Positions 16,319 through 25,996 of a stretch of 64,000 nucleotides of DNA are shown here, in pieces. This stretch comes from Nocardia macrotermitis (GTDB taxonomy: Bacteria; Actinomycetota; Actinomycetes; Mycobacteriales; Mycobacteriaceae). The DNA lies in contig NZ_WEGK01000013.1 in assembly GCF_009604405.1 (NCBI RefSeq), positions 186,001 to 250,000 of the forward strand. The letters run 5' to 3'. The notes beneath the pieces are model-generated. The model was not told where the DNA came from. It worked only from the letters and a program-made list of their open reading frames with translations, and searched no databases. The position numbers were made by a program, and so were the translations under genes. Every line of letters begins with the position of its first letter. Within the stretch, counting starts at the first letter, position 1.

Positions 16319-16470
16319 CGACCCTCCTTGTCGGGGCGGCAGGCTATAGTCAAATCCTAGCAGAATTTGGCTTTGGCTTTAGGTGCCCGCTCCTCCGGGA
16401 GATCGTCGGTAGTTGATGTCGGCAAGGGGTTGTCGGCTCGGGTGGTGGTTGTTCGAAGTCCGGGTCTATC

Positions 16471-16493
16471 GCCAAAGTTTGGTTGACTTTGGC
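16471..16493. promoter_or_regulatory. Inverted repeat upstream of the fic gene
   Basis: GCCAAAG (16471-16477) and CTTTGGC (16487-16493) form an inverted repeat, and TTTGGC recurs twice at 16366-16377 just before the fic start. The rest of 16319-16557 is non-coding. The repeated half-site may be an operator for a fic regulator, possibly its own winged helix. It could also help end the eccC transcript. Confidence 0.4.
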
Positions 16494-16557
16494 TGTAGTT
16501 GGAGGTTGTTGTCGGCGGAGCCGGTGTCGAAGGGTTGGTCGGCGATGGGGTGGTGCG

Positions 16558-19500
16558 TTAAACCGGTGGTAGGTGGCAGATTTGGATGAGTTCGCGGTCT
16601 CGGGTGCGGGAGACCAGGACGCCGCGACCCGGGGGGTATTTGGCGGGGCGGACGTCGCCGAGGATGACGCCCTCGTCCTTGGGGGTGCTCATCAGCAGGG
16701 CGTCCACGGACATGTCCTTCATGGGGCCCAGGACGGGGTCGTACAGGGCGCGGCTGGCGCCGCCGGCGCGGCGGGCGATGATCAGGTGCAGGCCGATGTC
16801 GCGGGCCTGGGGGATCAGTTCCAGCAGGGGGGTCAGGGGATTGCTGGTGGCGACCATGTCGTAGTCGTCGACGATGACGTACACCTCGGGGCCGCTCCAC
16901 CAGCTGCGGTCGCGCAGCTGGGCGGGGGTGATGTCGGAGCCGGGGATGCGTTCGGAGACGAAACCCGCGACCTCCTTGATCATGCCGCCGGACGTCTGCG
17001 AGGAGGTCGAATAACCGGCCAGGTGCGGGCCCTCGACGACACCGAGCATGGTGCGGCGGTAGTCGAGCAGGATGATCCGCGCCTCGTCCGGATGCGAGTT
17101 CTCCACGATGCCCATCGCGATGTTGCGCAGCAGGGTGGTCTTGCCGGAGCCCACGTCGGCGAACGCCATCAGATGCGGCTGTTCCTCGAAATCCAGTACC
17201 AGCGGCTGCAATTCGGATTCGCCGAGGCCGATCAGCACGTGCTTGGCGTCCAGGGTGATGCCCAGCGCGCGGGTCGCGGCGACGGTCTGCTGCCGGTCGA
17301 TCTCCAGCGGCAGCATGCGCACCGGCGGGGCCTGGCGCCCCGGATACAGTTCGGACAGCGCGGTTTTCGCCGCGGCCACGCCGTCGGACAGGGTGTTCGC
17401 GTCGGGGATCGAATCCAGCCGCGGCAGGGCCAGCAGCATGTGCAGCGACTCGCGGGTCATACCGCGGCCCGGACGGTTCTCCGGGACGCTGCCCGCGGCG
17501 CGGCGGTTCATCTCGGAGTCGGTCGGATCACCCAGCCGCAACTCGATCCGGGTGCCGATCTGGTCCCGGACCGCCGGACGGATCTCCGCCCAGCGGTTCA
17601 CCGCGAGCATCACGTGGATGCCGTAGGACATGCCGCGCGCGGTCAGCGGGAGCACCAGTTCCTCGAGCGGCGCGAATTCCTCGCGGAAACCGGCCCAGCC
17701 GTCGATGACCAGGAATACGTCGCCGAACAGGTCCTCCGACAGCGGATCCGCGGCCCGCTCGGCCTCCGGCCTGGCGGCGAGTTCGGCCTTGCGCCTGCGG
17801 AATTCGCGCATGTTCTCGATGCCCAACTCCAGGAAGCGGGCCTCGCGCTGACGTTGCAGCGTGACGAGTTCGGCGATGGTGCGGCGCACCCGGTCACCCT
17901 CGAGCCGGCTGGCAGCCGAACCGACGTGCGGCAGGCCGCCGAGCGCCGCCAGGGTGCCGCCACCGAAGTCGACGCAGTAGAACTGCACCTGTTCGGGGGT
18001 GTGCCGGGCCGCCGCGGCCATGATGATGGTGCGCAGCGCGGTGGACTTACCGGACTGCGGGCCGCCGACCACCGCGACGTGGCCCTGCGCGCCGGACAGA
18101 TCGATGACGAGCTGGTCGCGGCGCTGCTCGTAGGGTTTGTCGACGATGCCGATCGCCATTCGCAGATCCGCGACGGGGTTGGCAGCCGATCGCCAATCCT
18201 GCTCGGGCAGTAGCGAATCCACCGTCGGCGAGATGTCCAGCGGGGGCAGCCAGACCTCGTGCGCGGGACGTCCGTGGCCGACCAGCCGGTCCACCACCAC
18301 CTGGAGCAGGCTGCGTTCGGGACCGGCATCGATCGGCTCGGCCAGCAGTTCGTTCAGGTCCGGAAGTTCCACCTGGACAGGCTGTTTCGGTGCCTCGCGC
18401 ACCGCGATCGAGGTGGCGGTGAACAGATCCACCACCTCGGGCGCGGCGGTCACGCCGACGGTCCGCTGCACGGTGGCGACCGGCGCCACGTAGGGGCCGG
18501 ACACGTAACTCGCGTTGAAGCGCAACGGATCCGCCGCATCGCTCTTCAGGTATCCGGAGCCGGGCTGGCTCGGCAGATGGTAGGCGTCGGTGATGCCGAG
18601 CACCTGCCGGGACTCGCTGGCGGAGAAGGTGCGCAGGCCGATCCGGTAGGACAGGTGCGAGTCCAGGCCGCGCAACCGGTTCTCCTCGAGCCGCTGCGAG
18701 GCCAGCAGCAGATGCACCCGCAGCGACCGGCCCAGACGGCCGATCATCACGAACAACTCCGCGAAATCCGGCTTCTGCGAGAGCAATTCGGTGAACTCGT
18801 CGACGATCACGAACAGCGCGGGCAGCGGATCCAGCGCGGCGCCGTTGGCGCGGGCCTTCTCGTATTCGGTGACGTTGGCGAAATTGCCTGCCGCACGGAG
18901 CAATTCCTGCCGTCGCGTCATCTCACCGGCCAGCGCGTCACGCATGCGGTCCACCATCGAGATCTCGTCCTCGAGGTTGGTGATCACTGCGGCCACGTGC
19001 GGCAGCGGGTCCAGGCCCAGGAACGTCGCGCCACCCTTGAAGTCGACCAGCACCAGGTTCAGCAGATCCGGCGAATGCGTGGTGACCATCGACAGCACCA
19101 GTGTGCGCAGGAATTCGGATTTACCGGAACCCGTTGCGCCGATACACAATCCGTGCGGTCCCATACCGTTCTCGGCGGCCTCCTTGATATCGATCTCGAC
19201 CGGTTGCCCGTCCGGGGTGACGCCGATCGGCACCCGCAGCCGCTCCCGGGACGAGCGCGGCCGCCACACCGTGTCCGCCTCGATCTTCGCCGCGTCCGGA
19301 ATCTTCAACAGCGACATCAGGCCCGGATCGGTGACGGTGTCCGCGTCCAGGTCGACGATCTGGCTGGCGGTCGCGGTGCGGTAGCGGGACATGCCGCGCG
19401 CGAAGGTCGAGCTCTCGGCGATGCTCACCCGGTCCGGTCCGGCGAACTTCTCCACCGTGCCGCCCGTGCGCGCGCCGATCACACCCTCCTCGACGACCAG

Positions 19501-20589
19501 TTGCAGACCGCGGCGCGCGGCCAGACCGGTCTGCGGGGCGGTCAGGTCCAGGACCGTCACCGAATCCAGTCCGGCGTCGGAGACGATGCGCTCCGAGCCG
19601 CCGACGTAGCCGTCATCGATCAGCACCACCAGGTGGATCCGGCCGGCGGTCGGCGGGGTGTTGCGCAGGAACCGGCCGCGTTCGAGCAGATCCTCCGACA
19701 GCGAGTCCTCGAGTTCGGCCAGCGACTCGTAGAGCATCCGGCTGGAGCCGATGGCATCCTTGGCGCGCGGATGTTGCAGGTGCGGAAGCCATTTCGTCCA
19801 TTCCCAGGCCGCGCCGTCGGGTTCGGCGGTGACGATCGCGATGGCCAGGTGATCGGGGCCGTGGAAGACGGCCAGCTCCATCAGCATGGCGCGGGCCAGA
19901 TCCCGGGTCGGTTCGCGTGGACCCTCGATGTTGACCGCGGGGAAGGCGCGCAACGAGATCGCCGTCGGCAGCCGGTGCACCACCGAATGGGTGCGCACGA
20001 AGCGGCGCAGCGCGACGGTCGCGACCGGTTCCAGATCCTCCAGCGGACCGGTTTCCGGCCGGGCCAGTTTGGTGGCGATCCGGTGACTGCCGACGCCGAT
20101 GCGGACGTGCCCGAAATCCGGATCGTTGGGGCGGCGCTCCCACATCCGGCGGGTGCCGATCAGCGAGTGCAGATCCTTCGGATGCGGATGCGTCCAGGTC
20201 AGCGCCGAGCGTTGGGCCTTGCCGGTGTTGCGGACGTCCCTGCGCAGCTGCTCCAGATAGCGGAAGTAGTCCTTGCGCTCCTCGTTGAGTTCGGCGGCCT
20301 TCTTCCCGCCGCCGCCACCGCGCCCCGCGAACATGCCGACCATCGACATCAGCATCATCATCGGGAACATCATGCTCATCGGGTTGGTCAGCATGGACTT
20401 ACCGCTCATGGTGAACATCAGGCCCATCATCCCGACCATGGCGACCACCATGACCAGCGGCATCAGCCGCTGCCACAGCGGACCGGGGATGGGTGCGGTG
20501 ATCTCCGGGGGCGCGTCGATGATCACCTCGCCGCCCGGCGACCGGGGCGGGGCGATCCGGGCCATCCGGACGAAACCCTGTGTGCTCAT
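16558..20589 (-). CDS. eccC: EccC, ESX type VII secretion ATPase (fused EccCa/Cb)
   Basis: This 1343-residue protein has two N-terminal membrane helices (about residues 40-88, Met-rich) and three FtsK/SpoIIIE ATPase domains. Their Walker A lysines are K490 (GATGSGKSE), K848 (GGPQSGKST) and K1150 (DVGSGKTT). It is the membrane motor and substrate receptor of the ESX complex. It is a single chain, as in ESX-3 and ESX-5, not split as in ESX-1. It follows the LuxR-type gene by 27 bases on the same strand. Confidence 0.95.
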   Translation of the reverse strand: MSTQGFVRMARIAPPRSPGGEVIIDAPPEITAPIPGPLWQRLMPLVMVVAMVGMMGLMFTMSGKSMLTNPMSMMFPMMMLMSMVGMFAGRGGGGGKKAAELNEERKDYFRYLEQLRRDVRNTGKAQRSALTWTHPHPKDLHSLIGTRRMWERRPNDPDFGHVRIGVGSHRIATKLARPETGPLEDLEPVATVALRRFVRTHSVVHRLPTAISLRAFPAVNIEGPREPTRDLARAMLMELAVFHGPDHLAIAIVTAEPDGAAWEWTKWLPHLQHPRAKDAIGSSRMLYESLAELEDSLSEDLLERGRFLRNTPPTAGRIHLVVLIDDGYVGGSERIVSDAGLDSVTVLDLTAPQTGLAARRGLQLVVEEGVIGARTGGTVEKFAGPDRVSIAESSTFARGMSRYRTATASQIVDLDADTVTDPGLMSLLKIPDAAKIEADTVWRPRSSRERLRVPIGVTPDGQPVEIDIKEAAENGMGPHGLCIGATGSGKSEFLRTLVLSMVTTHSPDLLNLVLVDFKGGATFLGLDPLPHVAAVITNLEDEISMVDRMRDALAGEMTRRQELLRAAGNFANVTEYEKARANGAALDPLPALFVIVDEFTELLSQKPDFAELFVMIGRLGRSLRVHLLLASQRLEENRLRGLDSHLSYRIGLRTFSASESRQVLGITDAYHLPSQPGSGYLKSDAADPLRFNASYVSGPYVAPVATVQRTVGVTAAPEVVDLFTATSIAVREAPKQPVQVELPDLNELLAEPIDAGPERSLLQVVVDRLVGHGRPAHEVWLPPLDISPTVDSLLPEQDWRSAANPVADLRMAIGIVDKPYEQRRDQLVIDLSGAQGHVAVVGGPQSGKSTALRTIIMAAAARHTPEQVQFYCVDFGGGTLAALGGLPHVGSAASRLEGDRVRRTIAELVTLQRQREARFLELGIENMREFRRRKAELAARPEAERAADPLSEDLFGDVFLVIDGWAGFREEFAPLEELVLPLTARGMSYGIHVMLAVNRWAEIRPAVRDQIGTRIELRLGDPTDSEMNRRAAGSVPENRPGRGMTRESLHMLLALPRLDSIPDANTLSDGVAAAKTALSELYPGRQAPPVRMLPLEIDRQQTVAATRALGITLDAKHVLIGLGESELQPLVLDFEEQPHLMAFADVGSGKTTLLRNIAMGIVENSHPDEARIILLDYRRTMLGVVEGPHLAGYSTSSQTSGGMIKEVAGFVSERIPGSDITPAQLRDRSWWSGPEVYVIVDDYDMVATSNPLTPLLELIPQARDIGLHLIIARRAGGASRALYDPVLGPMKDMSVDALLMSTPKDEGVILGDVRPAKYPPGRGVLVSRTRDRELIQICHLPPV

Positions 20590-20616
20590 GGTGTTCTCCC
20601 GTGCATCGCGGATCGC

Positions 20617-23307
20617 TCAGCCGTTCCGGACCAGGTCGGTGAGCTGGTGGCGTGAGGACGTCTCGGTCTTGGCGTAGATGTTGGACAGGTGGAAGCCGAC
20701 GGTGCTGCGCGAAACGCAGAGTTCGGTGGCGATCTGGGCGTAGCTCAGACCCTGGGTGAGCAGGTTCGCCACCTCGCGTTCGCGGTCGCTGAGCTGCGCG
20801 AGCGGGTCGACCGTGGGTGTGATCAGATATCCGGCGCCCTCGATTCCGGCGAGCAGGGCGTCGGATTCGCGCTGCGCCTCGGCGGCGCCGGCCTCGTCGC
20901 CGAGGGTGCGGCGGACCCGGGCCAGATCGGCGGCGAGCAGGACGCGGTGGACGCGCAGTTCGGCCATGCCGTGTGCGCGGGCTTCGTTCAGATGACGTGC
21001 CGCTTGCTGCGGATCGCCGTCGCATTCGGCGGCGAGTCCGCGCAACCACGCGGACGCGCCCGCTCGCCAGACGATGTGTTCCGGGGCGTCCGCCAGGCTC
21101 GCGGCCAGCTTCCGGACCTCCTCCGGGCGGCCCGCCGCCGCGTTGATCATGCCCTGGGTGAGCTGCCACATCTCCGGTTCCGCGTGATACCAGATCAGCG
21201 GACCGAAATCCTTGTTCAGCGTCTCCAGATAGCGGTCGGTGGGCTGACCGGTGAGACGCAGGGACAGGAACTCCGAGGTGACGGCCATGGCGATGGCGGG
21301 TGTGGCGGGGTACTCCCACAGGGCCGCGCGGGCGGTGGCGCGATGCTGGGCCATGGTGTCGGGATTACCGGCGGCCACGTCGGCCAGTACGGCGACGGCG
21401 CGGACCATCGGGTGCACCGAGCCGAACGCCAGCGCCGCATCGATCCGCTCCCGGGCTCGCGACCAGTCGCCGCGCAGCCAGTACGCGTAGCCGAGCATGG
21501 CGTGGAACTCGCCGTCGCGCATCGTCATCATCAGCAGGTCGTCGTCGAGCTGCGCGGCGTACGGCTCCAGCTGGCGGACCGCGACGTCCGGCAGACCGGT
21601 GCTGGCCGCGACCACGCCGATCCAGACGCCGTCCAGATCGATGCCGCCCTCGCGCGGACGCGGTCCCCGCACCCCGTGGTGCTGTACCACCGCGGAGGCG
21701 ATGTAGTAGTACTCGGTCAGGCAGGGATCCGACATCGGGTCCAGTTCGTCCGCGAGTTCCAGGGATCGCTGTGCCCGCTCGACCGATCCGATGATGGTGA
21801 CCTGAAGCCAGGCGTCCAGCAGGTACAGCCGCAGCCGGGTGCACGGATCCGTGGCATCGATCAGGGGCGCGGGAATCGAGAGGATCACCGCTGCGGACCG
21901 CAGGCCCCGCCAGCGTTTGGCGAGCAGGAACGCCTCGACCAGTTTGCGTCGGGCCTCGTCGTGCACCTCGTCGAGCCGGGCCAGGTGCCGGTCGACCGCG
22001 TCCAGTTCGCGCGCCAGGATCAGATCGAACAGGGCGTCCAGGTAACGACGTTCGCGCACAACGGGATTCGAGGACACCCGGCTGGACCACATGCCGGTCA
22101 GGCTGGCCTGCCGGTAGTCCCGGGACAGGTGCAGTGCCCAGGACGTCGCGGCCAACTCGTCGGCGAGGTCGTCGTCGGGGCCGTCGCTGCCGAGGTAGCG
22201 GTGTCGCAGTGCGTCGATCGGCGCGTCGGTCAGAGCGGCGGCCCGGCGGTGCAGGGCCTGGCGTTGCGCCGGTTGGATGGCGGTCGTGCCGACGGCGCGG
22301 ATGATGCCGTTCGTGATCCGGATCTCGAGCCGGTCCGGGGTGCCGCGCGAGTCGATCACGCCCAGTAAGCGCAGCGACTCGAGGGCTCCCGCGGGATCCT
22401 CGAGTTCGGCCAGTGCGGCGACGGTCGGCAGTGCGGTCCAGCGGTCTCCGAGCACGATCGCCGCCGCCAACAGCGACGTCGCAGTGGTGTCGAGTCGATC
22501 CAGCAGTTCCAGGAAACAGTGGATGAGACCAGCCGGTGCGGGTGGCTCGTCGGTATCGCGGATCTCGTCGAGGGTGAAATCGTGCAGCAGGTGTTGCAGG
22601 TACAGCGGATTGCCGCTGGTGTACCGCCACAGCCGGGTGCACAGGGCGGGGTCCGCGTCCGGCCAGGCCCGGGTGAGCAGGTCGCTGAATGCCGATTCGG
22701 ACAGGCCGCTCAGTTCGAGGTGGATGGTCCGGTCGGTGTCGAGTTTCAGGCGTTTCCAGGGTTCCAGGGTCGGGAAGGTCAGCGAGTGGGTGGCCACCAC
22801 GACCAGGAGACGATCGGAGAACGTGCGCTCGACCAGGCGCGCGATCATGTCGCTGGATTCGGTGTCGAGGAGCTCGGTGTCGTCGACGACGAGCAGGACG
22901 GGTGCGTCGGACCGGGTCTGCTCGATCCGGTCGCGCAGCAGTTTCGCCCCCTGCGCCACAGTCGGACCGGGATCGACGGCCGTGTCCGGAACTCCCCATT
23001 CGTGAAGTACGGAGAACGGCTGCGGTCGGTCGTCGTCGGGCTGTAGTTGCAGCAGGTGGAATCCTTGTGCCTCGGCCACCACTCGACGCAGGAAGGTCGT
23101 CTTACCCGAGCCGGGCCCGCCCTCGATCAACAGGACGGTGGGCTGTCCGTCCCTTGCGCGGCGCAGCGACTCGGACAGTGCCGCATGCTGTTCGGCGCTC
23201 CAGCGCGGGGACCGATCGGTGACCTCGGAACGGGACTGGCAGTTTTGCACAGTCGCCCGGGCGGACTTTCGTACGATACTCGGTCGCACTGCTGATTTGG
23301 CAGTCAA
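20617..23307 (-). CDS. Large LuxR-family regulator with AAA/STAND ATPase (LAL-type)
   Basis: This 896-residue protein has Walker A GGPGSGKT (63-70), Walker B VLLVVDDTELLD near residue 142, a long helical repeat middle and a C-terminal LuxR HTH (about residues 830-890, LSDREREVANLLTQGLSYAQ then IATELCVSRSTVGFHLSNIY). LAL regulators switch on target operons in response to a ligand. It lies directly upstream of eccC on the same strand and may control the ESX genes. The start is TTG 23307, with AAGGGGG upstream; GTG codons downstream are alternatives. It is divergent from 23344 with a 36-base gap. Confidence 0.85.
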   Translation of the reverse strand: MTAKSAVRPSIVRKSARATVQNCQSRSEVTDRSPRWSAEQHAALSESLRRARDGQPTVLLIEGGPGSGKTTFLRRVVAEAQGFHLLQLQPDDDRPQPFSVLHEWGVPDTAVDPGPTVAQGAKLLRDRIEQTRSDAPVLLVVDDTELLDTESSDMIARLVERTFSDRLLVVVATHSLTFPTLEPWKRLKLDTDRTIHLELSGLSESAFSDLLTRAWPDADPALCTRLWRYTSGNPLYLQHLLHDFTLDEIRDTDEPPAPAGLIHCFLELLDRLDTTATSLLAAAIVLGDRWTALPTVAALAELEDPAGALESLRLLGVIDSRGTPDRLEIRITNGIIRAVGTTAIQPAQRQALHRRAAALTDAPIDALRHRYLGSDGPDDDLADELAATSWALHLSRDYRQASLTGMWSSRVSSNPVVRERRYLDALFDLILARELDAVDRHLARLDEVHDEARRKLVEAFLLAKRWRGLRSAAVILSIPAPLIDATDPCTRLRLYLLDAWLQVTIIGSVERAQRSLELADELDPMSDPCLTEYYYIASAVVQHHGVRGPRPREGGIDLDGVWIGVVAASTGLPDVAVRQLEPYAAQLDDDLLMMTMRDGEFHAMLGYAYWLRGDWSRARERIDAALAFGSVHPMVRAVAVLADVAAGNPDTMAQHRATARAALWEYPATPAIAMAVTSEFLSLRLTGQPTDRYLETLNKDFGPLIWYHAEPEMWQLTQGMINAAAGRPEEVRKLAASLADAPEHIVWRAGASAWLRGLAAECDGDPQQAARHLNEARAHGMAELRVHRVLLAADLARVRRTLGDEAGAAEAQRESDALLAGIEGAGYLITPTVDPLAQLSDREREVANLLTQGLSYAQIATELCVSRSTVGFHLSNIYAKTETSSRHQLTDLVRNG

Positions 23308-23343
23308 TTGTGTACGCCCCCTTCACTTTCCGAGGAGGTTCGG

Positions 23344-23946
23344 GTGAATCCGACCCCACTGATCGGTGGTTTCGTGCCACTGGCGGTGTTCGCATCGCTC
23401 GACGGTGTGATCCGCGTCGATTCCGCGGCGGTGGTCGCGACCACTGTGGCACTCGTCGTCGCGATGCTGACCTCCGAACGCAAGATCGCGTCCGTACCCG
23501 TCGCGCAATCGGTGATCTTCGCCGCGGTCGCCGGTCTCGCTTTCGGCGGCGGCGCGTCGGCCCAGCACTTCCTGGCCACGTACGGGTGCTGTATCACCTT
23601 CATGCTGCTGGCCGTCTTCATGCTGGGAACCGTGCTCTTCGTGCCCTTCACCGCGACAATCGCCCGGTACTGTACCCCGGCACAGGACGGCGCGCAGTTC
23701 GTGGACGCCGACCGCCGGATCAGCGCCGCGTGGGGGCTGGCCGTACTGATCATCGGCCTGGCCGACCTCGGTGCCGCCACAGCGCTGCCGAACGGCGGCA
23801 AGGTACTGGTGGGCGTGCTGCTGTGGTGCGGTGCGGTGGCGCTGGCGGTGGCCGCGCTCGGGTACACCTGGCGGGTGGTCGCCGACGTGCGGGCCCGGCT
23901 CGTTCGGGAGATGGGCGTGCGGGGCGATGCCGTGATGGTCGGTTGA
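23344..23946 (+). CDS. Hypothetical integral membrane protein
   Basis: This 200-residue protein has five or six hydrophobic segments (residues 5-20, 25-45, 55-80, 85-112, 133-155 and 160-185). It starts at GTG 23344 with an AGGAGG site 5 bases upstream. I do not recognise the family. It faces the LuxR-type gene across a 36-base gap, so the two promoters overlap or share a regulator. Confidence 0.7.
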   Translation: MNPTPLIGGFVPLAVFASLDGVIRVDSAAVVATTVALVVAMLTSERKIASVPVAQSVIFAAVAGLAFGGGASAQHFLATYGCCITFMLLAVFMLGTVLFVPFTATIARYCTPAQDGAQFVDADRRISAAWGLAVLIIGLADLGAATALPNGGKVLVGVLLWCGAVALAVAALGYTWRVVADVRARLVREMGVRGDAVMVG

Positions 23947-24015
23947 GGTGGAATCGCCTGGCAGCGTGGGGTTTTCGGAGTGCTCATTACTCGTTCTCAC
24001 TAGATCGAGTCGCGG

Positions 24016-24059
24016 ATATCAGCAACCTTATAACAGGAGGTTTATATCAGCGACTTTAT
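24016..24059. promoter_or_regulatory. Direct repeat upstream of the MarR gene
   Basis: ATATCAGCAACCTTAT (24016-24031) and ATATCAGCGACTTTAT (24044-24059) match at 14 of 16 positions, with starts 28 bases apart, in an A+T-rich patch 36-79 bases before the MarR start. This is a good candidate for MarR autoregulation or the promoter. Confidence 0.5.
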
Positions 24060-24094
24060 GTAAAGAGGGTGCATCCCCGGGTAGCATTTTCGGG

Positions 24095-24517
24095 GTGAAA
24101 TACCGGCCTACGGATGTATCGTTGGCGGTGAAGAGGCTGCAACATCGCCATCACCGCGCGCTCAATCGCGCGCTGGCGCCGCTGGGGGTCTCGCTTGTGC
24201 AATGGGACACATTGCGCCACTTGCATATTCGGCCGGGCGCTTCGTTGCACGACCTCGCGATACTGACCTTCCAGACCGACCAATCCTTCGGCTCACTGGC
24301 CAACCGGATGGCCGAGCGTGGGCTGATCGAGCGGGTTCCGGGGCCGGGGCGGGCCGTCCGGCACCGCCTCACCGATGAGGGCGAGCGGGTGCGTGCCGCC
24401 GGTCAGGAGATCATGGATCGGGTCATCGACTCGTCACTGGGCGGCCTGACGGCCGATCAACTCGATCAGCTCGGCGAATTACTCGATACCGCACTGGGTT
24501 ACGACCCGCGGACATAG
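24095..24517 (+). CDS. MarR-family transcriptional regulator
   Basis: This 140-residue protein has a winged helix: LHDLAILTFQTDQSFGSLAN as the recognition region, then RMAERGLIERVPGPGRAVRH and RLTDEGERV as the wing. N- and C-terminal helices would form the dimer. GTG 24095 fits the usual MarR N-terminus. MarR proteins usually repress nearby genes and respond to small phenolic ligands; the target here is unknown. Confidence 0.85.
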   Translation: MKYRPTDVSLAVKRLQHRHHRALNRALAPLGVSLVQWDTLRHLHIRPGASLHDLAILTFQTDQSFGSLANRMAERGLIERVPGPGRAVRHRLTDEGERVRAAGQEIMDRVIDSSLGGLTADQLDQLGELLDTALGYDPRT

Positions 24518-24793
24518 CCGCCGCGGCCGGATCGCCGGTCTCGACGAGATGCGGTTCCGGGCAGGGGATTCGGTGAAGGTGTCCCAGTTCACAGCGGAGA
24601 ACCGTTCGGGCAGGCCATGTTTCGCGGCCTCCGTGTCGGTGCCGCCGACAGCCGGGCCGAGTGGGATACCCGGCCTCGCTGTCGAGATGCGTTGAATCGG
24701 TCATGAAGTTAAGTTATGCCCGTGATGCGGGGCCGACACGTACCTCAGCGCCACATTTTTGGACTTACGTGCCACGTGGTGAGGACCTTGACG

Positions 24794-25795
24794 ATGGCAA
24801 ACGGATCGGCATCGAGCCCGGCGAGGACGTTCGCGACGGACGTCACCACCTCCCGCACCGCCCGCGAAGGCTTCAACGTCTTCCGGCGGGACTGGGAAGC
24901 GCAGGTCGGCGAGTCGTGGCGGCCGAACGAGCTGGATGCCGCGACCACGCGCGAATTCAAGGTCAACATCCGCTCGGTCTCGGTCCACGACGTGATGATC
25001 GGTGACATCTACACCGCGTCGTACGTCGGGCGGACCACGCTGGCCGACGGTGGCGTACTGATGCACCTGATCCGGCACGGCTCCTGGCGTTTCGGTACGC
25101 CCGAGGAGCGCGGCGAGGACGTCACCGTTCCGGCGGGTGGCTTCATCGTGCGCCGCGACGGGCCGTACGCGCTGTACAACATGGCGTTCGGCTCGATGGC
25201 AGACATTCTGCTGCTGCCCGCCGCCGTCGTCGCGCCGCTGCTGGGTGGCCGGTTGGTCCGCGGATCGACCGACTCGGCCGAGATGCGCGTGCTCACCGCG
25301 CACACCTACACGATCCGCGAGATAGCGGGCGACCTCACCCCGGCCGGCTTGCAGGCCGCCCGTGATGCCCTGTTGGAACTGGTCAAAGGGGCCATTCGGC
25401 GGGAACTCGACGACGTCGAGCCCCGGTTGGCATCCGCGCTGGCCCGGGCGGCGATGGACATCGCGGACCAGCACCTGACCGACCCCGATCTCACCCCGGC
25501 GGAGCTGGCCCGTCAGCTCAACGTCTCGGTGCGCACCCTGCACCGGGCGTTTTCGTCGACCGGGGAGACGATGGCGGCCTACATTCGTCGCAATCGGCTC
25601 GAGCAGGCCCGGATCGATCTGGTCGCACCGCCCGAGCAGCGACTGGGCGTTTCGGAGGTCGCCGCTCGGTACCAGTTCACCGACAGCAGCCACTTCACTC
25701 GCGCGTTCAAAGCGCAGTACGGGCAGACGCCCACCAGGTTCGCCCGCGCGCCGCATGAGGAGGTCGACCCCGCGACGGATCGCGCCCGGGAGTAG
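24794..25795 (+). CDS. AraC-family transcriptional regulator
   Basis: This roughly 333-residue protein has an AraC-binding-like N-terminal half and two C-terminal HTHs (LTPAELARQLNVSVRTLHRA and GVSEVAARYQFTDSSHFTRA, with FKAQYGQTPTRF). The N-terminal half resembles the cupin-like domain of MmsR-type activators. ATG 24794 was chosen for its nearby GAGG; an upstream ATG at 24716 adds 26 residues of doubtful quality. Bases 24518-24793 hold no other supported gene. Confidence 0.85.
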   Translation: MANGSASSPARTFATDVTTSRTAREGFNVFRRDWEAQVGESWRPNELDAATTREFKVNIRSVSVHDVMIGDIYTASYVGRTTLADGGVLMHLIRHGSWRFGTPEERGEDVTVPAGGFIVRRDGPYALYNMAFGSMADILLLPAAVVAPLLGGRLVRGSTDSAEMRVLTAHTYTIREIAGDLTPAGLQAARDALLELVKGAIRRELDDVEPRLASALARAAMDIADQHLTDPDLTPAELARQLNVSVRTLHRAFSSTGETMAAYIRRNRLEQARIDLVAPPEQRLGVSEVAARYQFTDSSHFTRAFKAQYGQTPTRFARAPHEEVDPATDRARE

Positions 25796-25797
25796 GG

Positions 25798-25962
25798 CGG
25801 CCATCGAATACATTGCACCGCACGATATTCGGCTGCGTCGGTAGATTATGTTGCGCTGCATGGTGTTCGGCGGCGTCGGTCGATTGGGGTTACGCCGCGA
25901 GGCATTCGGCGGCATCGGTCGATTATGCCGCACCGCAAGGCATTCGGTTGTGTCGATCGAGG
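25798..25962. repeat. 38/39-bp degenerate tandem repeat, about 4.5 units
   Basis: Units begin with TTCGGC(T/G)GC(G/A)TCGGT at 25828, 25866 and 25905. A partial unit starts at 25943, and a degenerate one precedes at about 25798. Each holds a GATTATG-like and a CCGC-rich part. The array lies between the 3' ends of the AraC gene and mycP and is not coding in any convincing frame. Confidence 0.8.
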
Positions 25963-25996
25963 TGTCGGTGATCTCGTACCGCGGCGAGCGACCTCA

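Noticed and set aside
18259..20655. 798-codon plus-strand frame
   Set aside because: It lies opposite eccC, whose three Walker motifs are intact; the protein has an Arg/Gln/His-rich shadow composition.
20689..22368. 559-codon plus-strand frame
   Set aside because: Antisense shadow of the LuxR/ATPase gene.
24030..24065. AGGAGG followed by ATG-TAA as a minimal leader ORF
   Set aside because: The ribosome site is about 18 bases from the ATG, too far to be convincing.
24423..24704. 93-codon minus-strand ORF after the MarR gene
   Set aside because: It overlaps the MarR 3' end and has no ribosome site or recognised motif.
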